From CAMCXE01 sp046347475 (GTDB lineage Bacteria; Pseudomonadota; Gammaproteobacteria; Pseudomonadales; Cellvibrionaceae), in contig JAXMGD010000007.1 of the NCBI GenBank assembly GCA_046347475.1, positions 45,020 to 109,019 on the forward strand: 64,000 nucleotides of DNA. The letters run 5' to 3'. The translations under genes were made by a program, and so were the position numbers. Position 1 is the first letter of the stretch. Each line of letters opens with the position of its first letter. Of this stretch, positions 17,274 through 26,290 are shown one piece after another. The notes under the pieces were generated by a model, which had not been told where the DNA came from, did not search any database, and was given only the letters and a program-made list of their open reading frames with translations.

Positions 17274-19691
17274 CTATCTGGCAAGGAATATCGTCTCGCC
17301 GGTCACTTGATCAAACAACATAAGGGCTGCATTCGTCGTATCGACTAAGAATAGCCTTTTGTTTTCGCTGTCGATTAAAATTCCACCCACCTGATTTATG
17401 GGGTTAGCCCCTGTCGAGGGCAAATTGACTCGAGTGATGCGCTTTCCATCAGGCTGTACCGCCACGAGTGTTTGGCGTGCTGAGTCAAATGTGATTAATT
17501 CATTGTTTTGTATAAATAGCATTTTAGGGATTAATAACAGCGTAGAGGCGTCCGTCAAATTGCTGCTCATGACCTCTACAGTTTTCGTAACTGGGTTTGT
17601 GCGGTAAATGCTAGAGCTGGATAAAACAGAGAAGTAAACATTCCCAGTGATTTTGTCGAAGCTAAGGCCACCCTGCGGATTTTCCGTCGAAGGGCTGCCA
17701 TTGGGGTACTGAACTGGGACGATTTCGCTTCTAACGCCGGATTTTAGGTCAATTTGTACCAGACTATTTTGCCTATAAACCGAATTATCAATTCGTCTGA
17801 CGGAATTTAGCGTGTAGGCTTTTTGGTTGTTTATATCCAGCGCGATTTGACTCGGGTTGAACAGAGGTACATTCTGATCTGTGCTGTCATCTGAAATAAT
17901 AGAGTGTAAACCATCATTTAGGTTGCAGGCGTCTACCCGAAACGTTACGGTCAATGCATCCGTTGATACGTGAATGTGTTTCAGTATGGTAATGACGCGT
18001 TGATTAGGTTCGTCTAAGGCACTATTGATTGGCAGTACGGCATCTATGCTTGGGTCAGTAACTCCGAATTTGCATAATACAGAGGTGGAACCCGTTTTAA
18101 TATTATACGCATTAATCGTACCCTCTGACTGGTTGTTGATGAGGATTCGTTCGCGAGGCTTATCCCACATTAATGAGTTCGATAATAAATAATTTAACGA
18201 TGTGTCGGTGTTTATAGGTCCGTTGGATGCGACTGGGGTGCGAGAGAATTTGTTTTGTGGATCAATTTTAAAAGCGGCTTTGAGTGCGCCATCTAGTACG
18301 TAGAGTACTTTGTTTGTTTCATCATTCTCCATGCGCGTAATGAATCGTAAGTTATATTTATCATCCGTTGAAGTGTTGTTGAACCATTCCGAGCGCTCGC
18401 CAGTTGCAAGGTCGATTTTCAATATGCGTTTTGGGCTTGCAACTAAATCATTGTAAAAGGCAAAGCCATTATCAATGTAGAAGTCACCTTGTTGCAGGAT
18501 CTTATATTTATAGCTGCTATCTGTTTGAACATTTTTCCCTGAAAGCGGTGTGCGTATTCCCGTTGATGGATCGATAGCTACTAACCCGAACCACTTTGCA
18601 ATCGGTGTATTGTTGCTGTCATTTTCTGAGCCGAATTGACTCTCTGTTATTAGTCGCTTTGATTTGTTGTCGAATCGTAAGTTTACGCTGCCGGTAAAAG
18701 GCTCCTCTTTGATCAACTTGTTGTCGCTGACGAGGGAAAATGTGGGTGAATCAATATCAAGTGAGTACTTCAAAATTGCATAGTCAAAATTCAGTTTTCC
18801 CTGAGTGCTGTTCAAAAAGCCAGCTTTTTCATCTAAGACATATAGAGTTTGTGATTCCTGATCTATAGCTAGTGATACAGGCTTTCTAAGTGAGACGGAA
18901 GGTTTGGAAATGTCGATTAAAACAGCGCCGTCCGCAAAAAGCGACTGGGTTCCTTTTTGCGTATCGACCGAAATTATTTCGCCGCGGTAACTGGCAGAAA
19001 ACCCTTCTGTGTAATTAATTTCAAATTGACTAAGCAGTAGTCGATTCTTGATTGGGTCAAATATCATGGCAGTAGGCTGATTAATTTTAGTCGTGTCGCC
19101 TGATATGGGGCTAGGTAGTTCTCGTCTGGTTCCTGTGGCAGTATCAACCGCAAAAATACCATTCAGATTAGTGTCATAGATATAAAGGATCCCCCTAGTT
19201 GTATCCAGTGCCGTCAGACTGGGGGCAATCATGGCTACTTCCTTAGTGACCGTTAGTGTTTGCTCGGTAAGTTGTCCAAGGGCATCTTCTGCGTTCACGG
19301 TAAGAATATTGTTGCCGTTATTCAGAGCATCTATCTTGACGGTCCAGTCACTCCAGTTATTGCTGCTTGTTGCAGGTATGCCATTAACCGTTACGTTTTT
19401 AACCCCCGTCTGATCACTCGCCTTACCCCGAATAGTCACGCTATCAGCAGAGGTGAAACTGCTTACCCCAGGGAATACAACGCTGAGGTTGGGGCCTTGG
19501 GTGTCGGGGCCGGCGATGCCGCTGGATGAGCTGCTCGACGAGCTTGACGAGCTCGAACTGGAAGAGGAGCTGGAGCTTGAACTGCTGCTGGCTGCCGGTG
19601 CGGAGTTTTTATTTTTGTTCCCGCCGCAGCCTGTGAGGGAGAGGCCGATCAGTATCGATAGCAGAAAAGGTAGGCGGGAAGCTGCAAACAT
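17274..19691 (-). CDS. Polyserine lipoprotein with Ig-like and propeller-like repeats
   Basis: 805 aa from the ATG at 19691 (MFAASRLPFLLSIL); a start at 19730 would add 13 residues ahead of the signal. A lipobox LTGC predicts an outer-membrane lipoprotein. A run of more than twenty serines (about residues 35-58) is a flexible linker of the kind common in Cellvibrionaceae secreted proteins. Next is one Ig-like module (about 65-155: SADSVTIRGKASDQTGVKNVTVNG ends TLTVTKE). The remainder is repeated strands with motifs such as LDTTRGILYIYDTN, IDQESQTLYVLDE and IDSENKRLFLVDT, which look like an NHL/SMP-type beta-propeller. Substrate unknown. It is AT-richer than the bat genes beside it and not part of that operon. 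The extracytoplasmic location is well supported; the fold is inferred. Confidence 0.82.
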   Translation of the reverse strand: MFAASRLPFLLSILIGLSLTGCGGNKNKNSAPAASSSSSSSSSSSSSSSSSSSSSSSGIAGPDTQGPNLSVVFPGVSSFTSADSVTIRGKASDQTGVKNVTVNGIPATSSNNWSDWTVKIDALNNGNNILTVNAEDALGQLTEQTLTVTKEVAMIAPSLTALDTTRGILYIYDTNLNGIFAVDTATGTRRELPSPISGDTTKINQPTAMIFDPIKNRLLLSQFEINYTEGFSASYRGEIISVDTQKGTQSLFADGAVLIDISKPSVSLRKPVSLAIDQESQTLYVLDEKAGFLNSTQGKLNFDYAILKYSLDIDSPTFSLVSDNKLIKEEPFTGSVNLRFDNKSKRLITESQFGSENDSNNTPIAKWFGLVAIDPSTGIRTPLSGKNVQTDSSYKYKILQQGDFYIDNGFAFYNDLVASPKRILKIDLATGERSEWFNNTSTDDKYNLRFITRMENDETNKVLYVLDGALKAAFKIDPQNKFSRTPVASNGPINTDTSLNYLLSNSLMWDKPRERILINNQSEGTINAYNIKTGSTSVLCKFGVTDPSIDAVLPINSALDEPNQRVITILKHIHVSTDALTVTFRVDACNLNDGLHSIISDDSTDQNVPLFNPSQIALDINNQKAYTLNSVRRIDNSVYRQNSLVQIDLKSGVRSEIVPVQYPNGSPSTENPQGGLSFDKITGNVYFSVLSSSSIYRTNPVTKTVEVMSSNLTDASTLLLIPKMLFIQNNELITFDSARQTLVAVQPDGKRITRVNLPSTGANPINQVGGILIDSENKRLFLVDTTNAALMLFDQVTGETIFLAR

Positions 19692-19842
19692 AGAAAGATC
19701 ATCAGTAGGTGAAATAAAAAAGCGGCGCATTGTAGAAGGTTGGCCTTGTGAAGGCCAATTTATTCCAAAGGGCCTCGCAAAATACTCGGTTGCCTAAGGT
19801 ATCCGCCTGGGAAAGCAATTCAACGGGCGGATGCACGGGTGC

Positions 19843-21510
19843 TTAGTACAAGGGGGCAAGGTCGTTGTCGGACGTGTGCTGGGATTTTGTGTGTTCCCGC
19901 CAGGACAACAGGGCATCCAGCAGAGCCTGGCTCTGCCAGGTGCTGGTGTTTGAGCTGTACAGGGCGCCGTCCAGGGCCTTAAGTGCGTCTGCCAAAACCG
20001 GGTCGTTGGCCCACTGGGCAATCTCAGTGAGATTGGTAAAGGGCTGGGCAGCTTCCCGTTGAAACCAGAGCAAGAGTGCTTCTCGGGCTGCCTTTGGATT
20101 CTGTTGTTGCAGCGCCTGGTTGATCTTCGACCACAGCTCCTTAGTGGTGACTTTGCGTTCATTCGGCTCCTTGCCCCCGGTGTGTTGCGCCCGTGCCGAG
20201 AGCCACAGGCCTACAAATAAAGCATTCGACAGCGCGAGCGCTGCGCACAAGGCATACAGCCAGGTGGGGGCGGCGGAGGGGCCAGGTTGGGCGGTATCCA
20301 GTGATGGTAGGGGTTGGCTGGGCAGGTTGGGTACGTTGGCCGTGGGTTGGCTCGCGGCGTTTATCAGAAGGGGTTGCGCTGGAATGCTAGCTACGCGCAG
20401 TTGGTCGGCCTGGGTGTCCCACCAGGTGATGTCGATGGCTGGGATCTCCAGGGTGCCACTTTGATTGGGAACGACTGAGAGGCTATCGATACGACTAGAG
20501 GACAGGCCATTCGGACCGGTTTGGGTATCCAGCTGGGGTTTGTCGGGGTAAATTTTTAGGCCGTTGATGCTGAGATTTTCGCCTATCGGCGGTAACTGCT
20601 CAGCGGCTACACCCTCGGCATTGATGGTAAGGGTGCGCGTAACGGGCTCACCTTGGGTCAGTTGGTCGGTTTTTCGGCTCCACTCTTGGTCGATGGTCAA
20701 GGATTTAGCCGGTAGCCAGGGCACACCCGCAGGGTAGCTGGCGGGTTTAGGTTTGATATTGAGGTGTACTTCATCGGTTTTTAAGCGGTGAATATCCTGC
20801 TTGCCGCTGCGCATACCAAACATGCTGGAGCTTGGGTCTTGGGCGTAGGCCGTCCAGGTGGTGCTGGGCAGGGTAATAGCGCCGCTTTTATCCACCGTAA
20901 TGACGTATTTAAATTCCGCCACCTGATAGGTGCGATGGCCCACATTGGCGGTGTACTCCGCCTGGGGAAGAGGGCGCACCTGTACATCTGCAACCTGAAT
21001 CGCGCTGGGTTCTAAGCGGGTGACCGGCAGATCGTAGTAGAACTTGTAACTGACCAGCACCTGCTCTTGCACATAGGCTGAGGACTTATCCACGCTGGTT
21101 TCGATAAATAGGTCTTTGTCGGTGGCATGCACCGGTTCGCTCGCTTCGCTGACGGTGATGGCAATTGGCTTACTCTGGCTGCCTTCTAGGTTCAAGGGTG
21201 GTATGAGCAACTGGCCGGCCATTTTGGGGGCTAGGGTAAGGTTCCAGCGGGTATTGGAAGAAGCCTGGCCATTGGTAATGGATACGGAAGAGGAATGGCC
21301 TCGGGAGAGAATCTCGAAATTCTGCTCCAGCGCACTTAAGTCCGGTTCGTCATTGCTGCGGCCATCGTAGGTGATTTGCAGATTTAGGGTTTGCTCCAGG
21401 CTGAGATTGGTGCGGTCCACCCGGGCTGTCAGGCTGTCAGCCCAGCTGTGGCTAACCCCGAGGCATACCGCGGCCAGCGCGCAGATCAAAGTGCGAATAA
21501 TGCTCAGCAT
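19843..21510 (-). CDS. batD: BatD-like protein (oxygen-tolerance family)
   Basis: Last gene of the moxR/bat operon. 555 aa from the ATG at 21510, four bases past the batB-C stop; the signal peptide is MLSIIRTLICALAAVCLGVSHSWA. Large periplasmic beta-rich part (about 25-400) with the family features LSLEQTLNLQITYDG, ETSVDKSSAYVQEQVLVSYKFYYD and EFKYVITVDKSG. One transmembrane helix follows (about 425-445, PTWLYALCAALALSNALFVGLWL), then a cytoplasmic helical tail (WSKINQALQQQNPKAAREALLLWFQ). Bat proteins were named from Bacteroides aerotolerance; their molecular job is still poorly defined. Family call is firm. Confidence 0.9.
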   Translation of the reverse strand: MLSIIRTLICALAAVCLGVSHSWADSLTARVDRTNLSLEQTLNLQITYDGRSNDEPDLSALEQNFEILSRGHSSSVSITNGQASSNTRWNLTLAPKMAGQLLIPPLNLEGSQSKPIAITVSEASEPVHATDKDLFIETSVDKSSAYVQEQVLVSYKFYYDLPVTRLEPSAIQVADVQVRPLPQAEYTANVGHRTYQVAEFKYVITVDKSGAITLPSTTWTAYAQDPSSSMFGMRSGKQDIHRLKTDEVHLNIKPKPASYPAGVPWLPAKSLTIDQEWSRKTDQLTQGEPVTRTLTINAEGVAAEQLPPIGENLSINGLKIYPDKPQLDTQTGPNGLSSSRIDSLSVVPNQSGTLEIPAIDITWWDTQADQLRVASIPAQPLLINAASQPTANVPNLPSQPLPSLDTAQPGPSAAPTWLYALCAALALSNALFVGLWLSARAQHTGGKEPNERKVTTKELWSKINQALQQQNPKAAREALLLWFQREAAQPFTNLTEIAQWANDPVLADALKALDGALYSSNTSTWQSQALLDALLSWREHTKSQHTSDNDLAPLY

Positions 21511-21514
21511 AGGG

Positions 21515-23563
21515 TTACCAGCGGTTCTCAGGGTTGTTGTCGGCATCTTTGGGCGCTTGGGGATTCATGCGGCGCTCTTTGTATTGGTACTGAAATTTAT
21601 TGCGCAGCAGTCCACCTGGGTCATCGGGCACCCGGCGCAAGGCTTGATCAATCTTCTGCTGGTTTTCCTGTTGTTCTGGGGAATCTGCACCAGCGGCGCT
21701 CGCCTCGTTGGGCTTTGCCCCGTCATCCTGTTGTTTGGCGGCTTCAGCGAGTTTTTTGGCGTATTCCTCTTGGGCCTTTTGCTGAGCGGCGGCTTTTTCT
21801 TCCGCGGCGTGTTTGGCTTTGTCATCGGCTTGCCCAGCGGATTGTTCAGGGCTGTTTGGCTGCTGTTTATCCTCCTGACCATTTTGCGGGTCGCCCTGCT
21901 GCGAGTCTTTGCCCTGCTGCTCCTGATTCTGAGGGTCTTTTTGCTCGCCATCGGCACCATTTTGTTTGTTCTGATCCGCCTGGTTTTGCTCGTTTGGCTG
22001 ATCGCTTTTCTCGCCGTCCCCCTGCTGGGAATCGCTATTGTGCGAATCGCCGCCCTGTTGCTGGTTCTTATCGCCGTTTTGTTTTTGATTGGGGTCTTTC
22101 TGGCCGTTGTTTTGTTTGGGCTGTTTGGCCTTAAGAGCTTTGAGCTTGACAGCTATGTCTTTATTGTGCTGGGCGGCAGCGTAGTTAGGTTGCAGCTTGA
22201 GGGCCTCGTCGAAGGCTTTAATCGCGCCGTCGTAATCACCTTTTTTCAGCAGCGCCGTGCCTTGATTGTAGAGGCCGGTGGCGCTTTTATCCTGGCTGAA
22301 GGTTTTGGCGGCGGCTTCAAAATTACCGGCCTGGTACTGAGCGGTGGCCTGCCAGGCGGGGTTGGCAAAGTGCTCGGCGGCTGCAGGGGCGTCGCCCTGT
22401 TTTAACAAGCGCGCACCCTGTTGATCCGGGGTGAACCAAAAGCCGTTCCAGGTATTGCGCAGGTCTTTGCGCCAGGCGGGTTCAGGCGCGGCGGCCGGTT
22501 TGGCTTCTTCTTCTGGGGTAGCCGCTGCGGCGGCGGGGTCAGCATTGGCCAGGCAGAGGCTCACTACAATCACCAGCAGGCTGCCCCGGCGGAACAACCA
22601 CAGGCACAGGGGCAACAGCAGCAGGGTCAGATATTGGCCGCTTTCGGTCCATTGGTCGAAGGTTTTATCGCTTTGTACCTGGGTTTGATCGGTGCGCACC
22701 AGAAGCTGCGAGAGGAACTTAATATCGCCATCATCGGCTTGGCTGGGTAGGTAATAACCCTTGTGTTCCTCGGCAAAGCGCTTTAATTCAGCGCTGTTGA
22801 GTTTGGCGATGACTAAATCTTTGCCGGTTTGTAAAAATCCACCTCTAGGCAAAGGAATAGGTGCGCCTTCTTCGGAGCCTACACCCCAAATGGTGATGCG
22901 ATCTTTACCGCCTTTGAGTTGATCATCCAGATTGGCGAAGGCCTTGGAGTCTATGCCATCGGTGAGAAACAGTATGTCGCCGTGGTCCAGGTTGCCCGCT
23001 TTGAGTAGTTTTTTGGCTTCACTTAAGGCCATTTCTGGGTTGGAACCCACGCTGGGTAGGGTTGTGGGGCCGAGGCTTGGCAACAGGTTGATGATGGTTT
23101 GCACGTCTTCGGTGAGCGGCGTTACCACATAGGCCTCACCGGAGAAGGCGATTAAGCCTGTCAGGCCATCTTTGCGGGTTTTGAGCAGGTCGATGAGTTT
23201 TAAGCGCGAGCGCTCAAGGCGGGAGGGGCGTATGTCTTGCGCCAGCATACTGGGGGACATATCCCAGAGCACCACCAGAGCTGAGGTATTTTTTTCTACC
23301 GGATTAGGTAGCTTCTGCCAGGTAGGGCCCGCCAGTGCTAGCACGGCAATAGTGAGCGGCAGCAGTAACCAGCCGACGCGATTTTTTTCCTCACCGCCTT
23401 TGCCGTCCAATAAAAACGGCAATAGGTGCGGAGCGATTAGGCGTGTCCAGTGGTCGCCCTGAGCTTGGCTGCGGGTTAATTGCCACACCAGCCAGACGGC
23501 GGGCAGCAGGGCCAAAAACCACCAGGGACGTAAAAAATGAAACTGCTGCAAGCTCTCGAGCAT
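21515..23563 (-). CDS. batB: BatB-BatC fusion: VWA membrane protein with TPR and acidic Q/N-rich tail
   Basis: 682 aa. Two N-terminal membrane helices (about 10-30 and 63-80) precede a von Willebrand A domain. Its metal site DMSPS (Asp101, Ser103, Ser105) is intact, with the second acidic motif FLTDGIDS. A third helix follows (about 310-340). A TPR region (about 395-470) includes TGLYNQGTALLKKGDYDGAIKAFDEAL. The tail is about 130 residues rich in Gln, Asn, Asp and Lys, then the conserved end LRRVPDDPGGLLRNKFQYQY. In Bacteroides BatB and BatC are separate; a single-gene fusion is common in gammaproteobacteria. It stops four bases before batD starts. Confidence 0.92.
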   Translation of the reverse strand: MLESLQQFHFLRPWWFLALLPAVWLVWQLTRSQAQGDHWTRLIAPHLLPFLLDGKGGEEKNRVGWLLLPLTIAVLALAGPTWQKLPNPVEKNTSALVVLWDMSPSMLAQDIRPSRLERSRLKLIDLLKTRKDGLTGLIAFSGEAYVVTPLTEDVQTIINLLPSLGPTTLPSVGSNPEMALSEAKKLLKAGNLDHGDILFLTDGIDSKAFANLDDQLKGGKDRITIWGVGSEEGAPIPLPRGGFLQTGKDLVIAKLNSAELKRFAEEHKGYYLPSQADDGDIKFLSQLLVRTDQTQVQSDKTFDQWTESGQYLTLLLLPLCLWLFRRGSLLVIVVSLCLANADPAAAAATPEEEAKPAAAPEPAWRKDLRNTWNGFWFTPDQQGARLLKQGDAPAAAEHFANPAWQATAQYQAGNFEAAAKTFSQDKSATGLYNQGTALLKKGDYDGAIKAFDEALKLQPNYAAAQHNKDIAVKLKALKAKQPKQNNGQKDPNQKQNGDKNQQQGGDSHNSDSQQGDGEKSDQPNEQNQADQNKQNGADGEQKDPQNQEQQGKDSQQGDPQNGQEDKQQPNSPEQSAGQADDKAKHAAEEKAAAQQKAQEEYAKKLAEAAKQQDDGAKPNEASAAGADSPEQQENQQKIDQALRRVPDDPGGLLRNKFQYQYKERRMNPQAPKDADNNPENRW

Positions 23564-23586
23564 GCGGGCTAATACCTTCTAAAAAG

Positions 23587-24597
23587 TTAAGTAGGAGAGA
23601 CGGTGAAGCGGCGCCAAATGGGCAGGCGCATCAGAATCAGCAGAAGGCCGATGCCCAAGGCGGCGCTTAGGGGCCAGAAGAACAGCACCTGGCGCGGTCT
23701 ATAGGCGGCTGCTTCCTGTTCAATAGGCTCAAGCGTGTCCAGCTCTTGATAAATCTTGGCCAGCTCCTGCGGGTCGTGGGCACGGAAGTATTTGCCGCCC
23801 GTGGTGTCAGCAATGTAGGTGAGTGTGCCTTCGTCTAGATCCGCCGAAGGGTTCACCTTGCGGGACATACCAAAAAAGCCCGGCTCAATCATTTCATTGG
23901 CACCTATACCGACGGTGTAGATTTTCACTCCGGCCTGCTTGGCAAGGTCAGCGGCTTTTCTCGGCTCTAACTCGCCTGCGGTATTGGCGCCATCGGTGAG
24001 CAGAATAATCACTCGGCTTTGCGCCGGGCGGTTTTTCAGCCGTTTGATGGACAGGCCAATGGCATCGCCGATGGCGGTTTGTTCACCGGCAAATCCCAGC
24101 TGGGCCTCCTGCAAAAATTTGTTCACCGTCTGCCGATCAAAGGTTAAAGGCGCTTGTAAGTAGGCTTGAGTGCCGAACAATACCAGGCCTAAACGGTCGT
24201 TTTGGCGACGCGCTACGAAGTCGCCGACCACATTTTTAATCACCGCAATTCGGGAAATAGGGGTGCCATTCACAGGCATGTCTTCTATTTGCATACTGCC
24301 GGAAATGTCCACCGCCATGAGCAAATCCCGCCCGCTGCTGGGCATGCTTATGGTGTCGCCCACCCATTGGGGGCGGGCGGCGGCCAGCACCAGGCACACC
24401 CAGAGCGCTAAGGCCAGGGCGCGCCGCAGCCAAGCCTGTTGTTTGGCACCGCTGGTTTGGTTGAGCAGATCCTGGGCGCGTTCAAAAAAAGGCACCAGCA
24501 ACGCCGCCTGAGCCGAGGGGCGTGCAGGGAAAAATCGGTAGGCGAGCCAGGGTAAGGGCAGGGCGAGCAGCAGCCAGGGCCAAGCAAATTCAAACAT
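23587..24597 (-). CDS. batA: BatA-like VWA-domain membrane protein
   Basis: 336 aa from the ATG at 24597; an AGGGGAG ribosome site supports it, and the upstream in-frame start would add 23 residues inside the previous gene. It overlaps the end of the DUF4381 gene by 8 bases, indicating translational coupling. Two N-terminal helices (about 5-22 and 58-75), VWA domain with intact metal site DISGS (Asp97, Ser99, Ser101) and LLTDGANTAGE, then a C-terminal helix (about 302-322, VLFFWPLSAALGIGLLLILM). It is thought to partner BatB in a membrane complex acted on by the MoxR ATPase (known for the family; not shown here). Confidence 0.93.
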   Translation of the reverse strand: MFEFAWPWLLLALPLPWLAYRFFPARPSAQAALLVPFFERAQDLLNQTSGAKQQAWLRRALALALWVCLVLAAARPQWVGDTISMPSSGRDLLMAVDISGSMQIEDMPVNGTPISRIAVIKNVVGDFVARRQNDRLGLVLFGTQAYLQAPLTFDRQTVNKFLQEAQLGFAGEQTAIGDAIGLSIKRLKNRPAQSRVIILLTDGANTAGELEPRKAADLAKQAGVKIYTVGIGANEMIEPGFFGMSRKVNPSADLDEGTLTYIADTTGGKYFRAHDPQELAKIYQELDTLEPIEQEAAAYRPRQVLFFWPLSAALGIGLLLILMRLPIWRRFTVSPT

Positions 24598-25330
24598 GAC
24601 GCGGCTCCCCTGTTTTCTCGATGTTGATCGTGCGGCTGGCGCCAGAGGTCTCCACCGGTTCAACAATGGGGTGGTGCTGGCGAATCCAAAATTCGCAGAA
24701 GGCGATGCTCAGTCCGGCATCTAACTGCGCCTTGGGGCGGTAGACTGACTGCAGGAGGTTATCGACGGTTTTGGCCTTGTCCGGGAAGTCCGGGCTGCTG
24801 GCGCAGAGGAATTCCCGCCAAGCGTCACTGTGGGCGCTGCCTATGTAGAGGTGGCGGTAGTAGGGCGAGGCTAAGGCAGTGCGCTTGAGAATTTCGTTGA
24901 GCTGGCGGGCGAGCCCCGCCCGCGAAAAGCTGCTGCCATCGCCCAGGCGTTTGAGCAATCGAAGGGCTGAGCGGCGGTAGGCGCGGCGCTTGATGGTTTT
25001 ATATAGCGCGATGCTGCCGAGGATCAGGCCGAGGCCGAGCAGTGTAAACAGTACCCACCAACCGGCGGCCAGGGGCCAGGGGCCTATTTCGGGTGGGCGC
25101 TCTATATCGCTGATCTGTGCAATGAGGGTTTGCATCTCCTGCTCAGGCGGCGCGCCAAAAGCCGGGTGATTGACCGGGTCTTGATGCGCCGGTTGCAGCT
25201 GCTGCTGCAAATTATTAATCGACTGGCTACCGCTGGGTGCCGTCAGCGGCGAGCTGGCGGCGCCCGTGGTGGCGCTGCTGGCGGCTGAACTACTGCTGGC
25301 GCTTGAGAGTGGGTTGGAATTATCGGCCAT
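24590..25330 (-). CDS. DUF4381 membrane protein of the bat operon
   Basis: 246 aa. The N-terminal 60 residues are low-complexity Ser/Ala/Thr/Gln. One membrane helix (about 84-108, LAAGWWVLFTLLGLGLILGSIALY) is followed by a basic stretch and a cytoplasmic helical domain with RLLKRLG, GLARQLNEILKRTALA and the C-terminal LLQSVYRPKAQLD, the DUF4381 pattern. It overlaps the DUF58 gene by 11 bases and batA by 8. It is a regular member of gammaproteobacterial bat operons; role unknown. Confidence 0.88.
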   Translation of the reverse strand: MADNSNPLSSASSSSAASSATTGAASSPLTAPSGSQSINNLQQQLQPAHQDPVNHPAFGAPPEQEMQTLIAQISDIERPPEIGPWPLAAGWWVLFTLLGLGLILGSIALYKTIKRRAYRRSALRLLKRLGDGSSFSRAGLARQLNEILKRTALASPYYRHLYIGSAHSDAWREFLCASSPDFPDKAKTVDNLLQSVYRPKAQLDAGLSIAFCEFWIRQHHPIVEPVETSGASRTINIEKTGEPRHV

Positions 25331-26288
25331 ACAAAGCCCCCGCCAAACTATTCAGGGCCGCGGCGCCTTTGTGGCTGCCGTCGGCAAATAAGCGCCGCAG
25401 AGGGTTGAGGCTGTCTGCGGACACCGGGCAGTTGGCAAATACCACTTGGCTGGCGCCACAGAGGGTTTGCAAGTGCTGTTGTTGCTGGCGAAAGCTGGCG
25501 TTGAAGGGCACTTTTAAATCGCTGCCGGACAACAACAGGCGTTTAAAACCGTTGCTGATGCGCAGCAGAGAACCCTGCGGGATGTCCGCTTCTAGGGGGT
25601 CAAAAATATGCAGGGCGATAACATCGCTGTGCTTGGCCATGCGGCTTAAGCTCTCCTGACAGGCCGTGTCTAAATCGTGAAAGTCCGACAACAAAAACAC
25701 CTGGCTGCCGGGTTTCACCACTTGCCCCAGCTGCTCCAACGCAGGCAACAGGGGCAGGGTTTTGGCTTTGGGCACCGGCGAGAAGAGGCGTTGGTTGTAG
25801 TCCACCAGGGCATTTAGAAAATGCAGCAAACCCGGTTTGCCACGGGTGGCGCGCAGGTCCTGCTGGGCGTGATCCCCCAGCAGAACACCACCTAAGCGGT
25901 CGCCACCCTGGTGGCAGGCCCAGGCGATCATGGCGGCAAGTTCGGCGGCGTACACCGATTTAAAACAGTGTTGGCTGCCAAAAAACATGGGTGAGCGCTG
26001 ATCCACCAGGATAAACACCGGGCGCTCGCGCTCCTCTTGGAACAACTTGGTGTGGGGCACCTGGGTGCGCGCGGTAACGCGCCAGTCGATGGTGCGAATA
26101 TCATCCCCGGCTTGATAGGGACGCACCTCGGCGAACTCCATGCCACGGCCGCGAAAGCGCGTGTGGCTGGTGCCCGCCATGGCGGCGCGGCTGGGGGCCT
26201 TGCGGTGTAAATTCAGTTGCTGCGCCTTGCCCCGCAAAAGGATGAGATCCTCCGGTAGCAGATAAACGCCGGTGTGACCTGCTCTCAT
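25320..26288 (-). CDS. DUF58 (VWA-like) protein
   Basis: 322 aa, cytoplasmic, no membrane helices. Signature GRGMEFAEVRPYQAGDDIRTIDWRV (as FAEVRPYQAGDDIR and IDWRVTART) is the DUF58 core. The VWA-like fold that follows has a degenerate metal motif (FILVDQRSPM: D-x-R-S-x-M rather than D-x-S-x-S), normal for DUF58. It starts two bases after the moxR stop. DUF58 proteins accompany MoxR ATPases almost everywhere and are presumed adaptors or substrates. Confidence 0.92.
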   Translation of the reverse strand: MRAGHTGVYLLPEDLILLRGKAQQLNLHRKAPSRAAMAGTSHTRFRGRGMEFAEVRPYQAGDDIRTIDWRVTARTQVPHTKLFQEERERPVFILVDQRSPMFFGSQHCFKSVYAAELAAMIAWACHQGGDRLGGVLLGDHAQQDLRATRGKPGLLHFLNALVDYNQRLFSPVPKAKTLPLLPALEQLGQVVKPGSQVFLLSDFHDLDTACQESLSRMAKHSDVIALHIFDPLEADIPQGSLLRISNGFKRLLLSGSDLKVPFNASFRQQQQHLQTLCGASQVVFANCPVSADSLNPLRRLFADGSHKGAAALNSLAGALYGR

Positions 26289-26290
26289 GC

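Noticed and set aside
21371..22405. Plus-strand 344-codon hydrophobic open frame
   Set aside because: Antisense to the batD/batB-C genes. It arises from the codon bias of the Gln/Asn-rich BatC tail and has no ribosome site or family resemblance.
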